Below, piece by piece: positions 60,181-64,000 of a stretch of 64,000 nt of DNA (position 1 is the stretch's first letter; every line of letters begins with the position of its first letter). This stretch comes from Epiperipatus broadwayi (taxonomy: Eukaryota; Onychophora; Udeonychophora; Euonychophora; Peripatidae). Below the pieces are notes generated by a model, which ran no database searches, was not told the origin of the DNA, and was given only the letters and a program-made list of their open reading frames with translations. The stretch spans positions 1,736,001-1,800,000 of the forward strand of contig JAQFVV010006255.1 of assembly GCA_028023455.1 (NCBI GenBank), read 5' to 3'. Position numbers and translations under genes: made by a program.

Positions 60181-60394
60181 ATGGTTCACAAATTGATTCG
60201 TACAATTATTGCATAATTCAACTCTAGATTTTTTTCTTTTTGAGATGCAAATTATATTAGTTGCCGATATATTTTACTTTACTCCAAAATTAAAAAAAAA
60301 AGCCAATAGATATTTCATATCGAAAGCAATTTTAGCTAAAATAATTCATAATATAGGAATTTTAATTTTGTAGAAATAAAACTAGAATGATACG
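60181..60394. other. Non-coding stretch
   Basis: AT-rich end of, or sequence after, LINE remnant 4. No tail or duplication is identifiable. Confidence 0.4.
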
Positions 60395-61330
60395 AAATAC
60401 AGTCAAAACTTCCGTTTTAATAGATGTCGCTAAAAACAAACATAAATCGTAGCTCATATAACGCATGTCGTAATTTTTTAAATTCTTTTTGTTAAAGAAT
60501 ATTATATGATTTTGGATGAAAAAATTAAAGACATAACTTTCATATTAAAGAATGAGCTATTTTTAATCTTTTGTTACTTTATAAAATTATTGCAATCGCT
60601 AAAATTAAAACATTAACGACATTTATTTATCTACTATATGTAATATCAACATGGAGGAAGGTCAACAAGGTATGTTATTTAATTTTTTTTTTGTATTTTT
60701 AAAAAATTATATATTAAGATATATATTTTTCGCCCGTAAAAAGAACATATGATTTATTAGTGAGATCGTTATTCATAATATAAAAAAATAATATTTTGAG
60801 TTGTTAAGTCTTTAATCAAACATTATTATAAATTGTTCTTCTATCGTCGTTTTGTTTTTGTTTTTATTTTAAAAAATGATGGATGGTTTATTATTATTAT
60901 TATTATTATTAAATTGTGATGTATTTAATATTTAAATTTTTATTGATGTTAATGTAAGTACTCATATTTTCAATAATATTGTTGTTTTAATGACATCCAC
61001 TAAACAAAAAATGTCTATTGTATCAGATGTAAAACGAATAGTTATTCCCGAACAAAATCATGATTAAACTTTGGGCCTAGAATAGAATCGTGTATAAACT
61101 TAATATATAAACATGAATTTTTAGAAAGCAAGTTTAACATCAAGTTTTTTATTAAATGAATTTATGTGTAATGGCATTAACGAATGGTAAGTTCAAACCC
61201 TAAGAGTATCTATTTTTGGCTAAATATAACATATTGATGAATTTAGTTTTGTTCATGCGTAGATCTCTCTCTATATATATTTGTTTATAACGATTAAATA
61301 ATGGTTTAATAAACAATAACTAAACGTGGT
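60395..61330. other. CpG-retaining, low-repeat segment
   Basis: CG dinucleotides (e.g. in TTCCG, GTCGC, CATAACGCATGTCG, TTCGCCCG, ATCGTCG) are far more frequent than in the neighbouring kilobases, which have almost none. No transposon signature is visible. AAACTTCCG at about 60406-60414 resembles an ETS-type site. The segment contains the exon candidate at 60651-60669. Unmethylated regulatory DNA is one explanation and a young unique insertion another. Confidence 0.35.
60651..60669 (+). other. Candidate first coding exon (MEEGQQ…) with splice donor
   Basis: ATCAAC-ATG-G has a strong animal start context (A at -3, G at +4). The frame ATG GAG GAA GGT CAA CAA G runs straight into AAG|GTATGT, a near-consensus 5' splice site. 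It lies in the CpG-retaining patch. Nineteen coding bases cannot identify a protein, and no second exon is found in the remaining 3.3 kb, so this is only a hypothesis. Confidence 0.2.
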
Positions 61331-61660
61331 CCCATTATTTTAAGTGATAAGAGCTCTTTCATTTTTTCGTAGAATCACACATATTATAAAAGTTTAGTAT
61401 ATAATTTGCACTTCATGCTAAGGTTTTTGTTTTAAATTAATAATAAACTAACTTTGAAATTTATAGTAAGCATATAATTAATTTATGAATTTTTTTAAAA
61501 ATAATTTTATTGATAAAAATAATAGAAAACAAGTTGTTTTTTAAAAATAAAAAAAGTAAAAATGGCATTGTATACACATATTCATTAAATGCATTTTTTT
61601 TTTTTTGAAATTTTAAAAGTAATTAAAACAAAAAATAATCCTTATTCAAGACTCAACAGG

Positions 61661-62035
61661 TTATATAGTTACATGTAAAAAAAAACATGAGATTTTGGAA
61701 CATGTTGATTTATATACAAGTAGTAGATAAAAAAAACAACAATTTACAGTAATTAAAAATAAAATACAAATAATATAACAAAATACATATATCAAAATAG
61801 ATTTGTGATTCAGGTGCCTGATGTTTCTTTCAAGTGATGGAGTATTAATTCTGGAACTTAGGATGGTTTGATGGCAGATCCATAGGTTTTTTCTTGATAG
61901 GTACTTGTGTTGGTTGAAATTCCAGCGCATGTGTTGGGCTTTGATGAGACTGGAGGTAGGCTTGCAATGAGCTGATCTGAGCATGATGAGCTGACATATT
62001 TCTATATCAATTGATGTTGGTGGACCACTGTGCAT
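61661..62035 (-). other. Unrecognised 124-aa minus-strand frame
   Basis: The first ~85 residues are polar with several Cys and His (IEICQLIMLRSAHCKPTSS, then WICHQTILSSRINTPSLERN) from a locally GC-richer 250 bp. The rest is an AT-driven hydrophobic tail. No domain is recognised and there is no splice or promoter context. It may be an old transposon fragment or chance. Confidence 0.2.
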
Positions 62036-63149
62036 ATTGAAAAAGTGAATGTATGGATTAATTTCTGATTGTTTGGTATCTTAGGGGCCTTGCGTGTATG
62101 CTAAATGCTCTACCTGCAAGCAGTTAAAATGACTAGGCACTAGAATATTATGATCAAGCAATAACATTTGATTGTTATAGATAATAGTTTGTCATTATTT
62201 TCCACTCTCTTAATACAATTCGTTCTAGCATTTTTTTTATTGATTGATTATATCTTTTTTTTAAATAATAGAATTTGTCTTGAATTTCCCTTTTTCTATT
62301 TTAATAATTCTTCATAAGAATAATCTATATCATTTTATTGTCTATCTTCTATTATTTTTTCTATTTATTTTATTTTTTCTCTAGTGTTTTAGCAATATCT
62401 ACACTAGGCAGCAACAACATCGTGCATTATTGGCAACAATTGACCAATAACATGTCAACATAAAAGTATTTTAAAGTAGTCAGAAAAAGCAATCAAACTA
62501 TTTTTATATACTATTATGAAAATTTTAGTAATAGAATCCATTTATGTGACTTTCAGGAATCAGTGTTCTATTTGATGTTTTATTTTAATAATAATATTCT
62601 CTGTCAGTTTTGAAAATTATCTTATAATTCAATATTATTTTGAAAGTATATAGATATTATTGCTTATCTGTTTATTGGCAGATTTCACAAGTTGTTCCAA
62701 GATATTTTTGTATCTTTTGTTTTATTCTCAAAATTAGTCCATTTTTAAATATGAATAATCACTCCCCCCCCCCCCCTTTATTTTTTTTCTTTTATCTTTT
62801 AAATGTTTTTCTAATTTTTTTAATTTTATTTCTCTGTCAAATTCTATCTCTTTTTAATCATTAGTATGCCAATATTCTTAATTTTAAGGATACAACTTGT
62901 AACAGCTTTCATTTTTATATGAATGGAGATTATTATAAATATTAGTTAATCAACTAAGTGCCTGAGAATGAAATTTTAAAGAGAAAAATTAAATTCAAAC
63001 TTATTCATATATGCTCCACTATATATACATTATATTATTTAAATGTTAAAACTTTAGTTATAATTTTTCAAATGACTATGATTTGATGTAGGAAAGTTAA
63101 ACAGAATGTTATTGATAAGGACTTATTTTGTGGCATAGTGAAGGTAATT
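62036..63149. other. Non-coding stretch
   Basis: It contains a C homopolymer at about 62764-62776 followed by a T-rich run. The frame at 62640-62864 crosses that low-complexity DNA and is rejected. Confidence 0.5.
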
Positions 63150-64000
63150 GTTCAGTCATTCTTGAATAATGATAATAAGAGCATATGATATTATGATAAA
63201 AGAAGTTTAATCTGACATTAGACTTATCTAGTACTTAAAACTCTTCCAATTTTTTGCAGCTCAAGAACTAGTGATTCTGCACATTTATGCAATTCTATTA
63301 TTTTTCAAAGACCCATGGGATAAAACAAAGTTTATCAATAAATGATTTGAATCTATTGATTCCTGAAATTTTCTTTACAACATCCCTTACTGATAATTCT
63401 AATCTATGATTAGCACAATACCAAACTATAATGGAAGGAAATTTTTATGTCAGCAATTCTTTCACTCCACTTTTACATCTTAACATCACAGCAGTGCCAT
63501 CACATGCTACCAAAATTAAATATTTTTAAAAATAATCTTCTGTCATCCTATAAAATTCAAGACATTGGAGTAATGATTCAAATGTTTCTTTTGCATATGT
63601 TTTCAAGTTCAATCAAGTCTAAAAATAAATTAATAGGTGAATTCATTTCAACACTTTCGATACAGTATTGAACAAATACAGTAAGGATGTTTTTTTTTTA
63701 ACTTATGGCAGATAATTAATCAATTCTCAATGAAATTATATTTTTCGATTGAATAATTTCTTTAAATATATTTTTTCTCATTTCATCACTTATATGATTC
63801 ATGATATTAATGCATGCATTTGTTGAATGAAGAATATGACCTATTTCAATTCCATTCAGTTCTTGCTGATCAATTTCACTTTTAAAAGTAGAGAGTGATT
63901 GATTTTCCTTTGCTCCTTTATATGCAGTTTGAAAAATTTTTGCTGGTATTATTTTTTCATGAGATAATGATTTTTAAAAAAATGTTTTGAATCTTTTTTT
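63150..64000 (-). pseudogene. KIAA1586/DUF4371-like hAT transposase relic, cut by window edge
   Basis: Minus-strand translation gives ordered family landmarks. FQTAYKGAKENQSLSTFKSE (about 63934-63875) is followed by QQELNGIEIGHILHSTNACI (about 63872-63813). NHISDEMRKNIFKEIIQ comes next. After a damaged stretch come KETFESLLQCLEFY, LILVACDGTAVMLRCKSGVK (about 63515-63456) and then IIVWYCANHRLELSVRDVVK (about 63435-63376). The last two match the DGA(S/A)VM…G…SGV and HC.NHRLEL blocks of KIAA1586/ZNF862-type hAT proteins, which carry a catalytic Asp and a structural HRLEL helix. Frameshifts make this copy dead. The N-terminal part lies beyond 64000. Confidence 0.65.

Overview
The window looks like gene-poor, very AT-rich DNA of an animal nuclear genome. 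I see no operons, no convincing host protein gene and no rRNA. Almost everything recognisable is mobile-element sequence at different stages of decay. The repeat set is reminiscent of coleoid cephalopods such as octopus, but that is recollection of repeat style, not a database result. It includes CFDP2-like/RTE-type reverse transcriptase remnants, hAT relatives of GTF2I-repeat and KIAA1586-type proteins, and ~460-nt hammerhead-ribozyme repeats.

Layout. 1-4.7 kb: AT-rich filler with a 191-bp palindrome (280-470) and a 456-bp hammerhead element with a 16-bp target-site duplication (2552-3007). 4.7-9.8 kb: an LTR retrotransposon on the minus strand, with ~2.0-kb LTRs around a 1.09-kb interior that encodes only a coiled-coil, gag-like protein. 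9.8-16.4 kb: a second, plus-strand LTR element, with ~2.3-kb LTRs and a 0.9-kb non-coding interior. Its 3' LTR is split by a 1,093-bp hairpin-shaped element carrying one well-formed hammerhead ribozyme and one decayed copy. 16.4-35.7 kb: satellites, inverted repeats, a 212-bp ATT microsatellite, a MITE-like element, a tRNA-Gly relic and long empty stretches. 35.7-38.3 kb: a broken, apparently internally deleted LINE with a zinc-knuckle ORF1. 39.8-43.6 kb: an old third copy of the second LTR, itself interrupted. 44.9-45.7 kb: a head-to-tail dimer of the first hammerhead family. 45.7-60.3 kb: four same-strand decayed fragments of one LINE family. One is split by a 2.9-kb hAT transposon and another by a 0.5-kb hAT-like MITE. 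60.4-61.3 kb: a CpG-retaining patch with a possible first exon. 63.15-64 kb: a KIAA1586-like hAT transposase relic running off the window.

How the parts relate: nothing here acts as a pathway. The nested insertions give a relative history. Old LINE fragments were invaded by hAT elements, and the younger LTR pair was invaded by a hammerhead element. The most interesting signal is the set of hammerhead motifs: three whose core bases are all canonical, one whose core is intact but whose stem I carries a mismatch, and three decayed. Two families have ~460-nt units, flanked by 12-16-bp duplications and arranged as monomer, direct dimer and inverted array. That is the architecture expected of retrozymes or Penelope-type terminal repeats.
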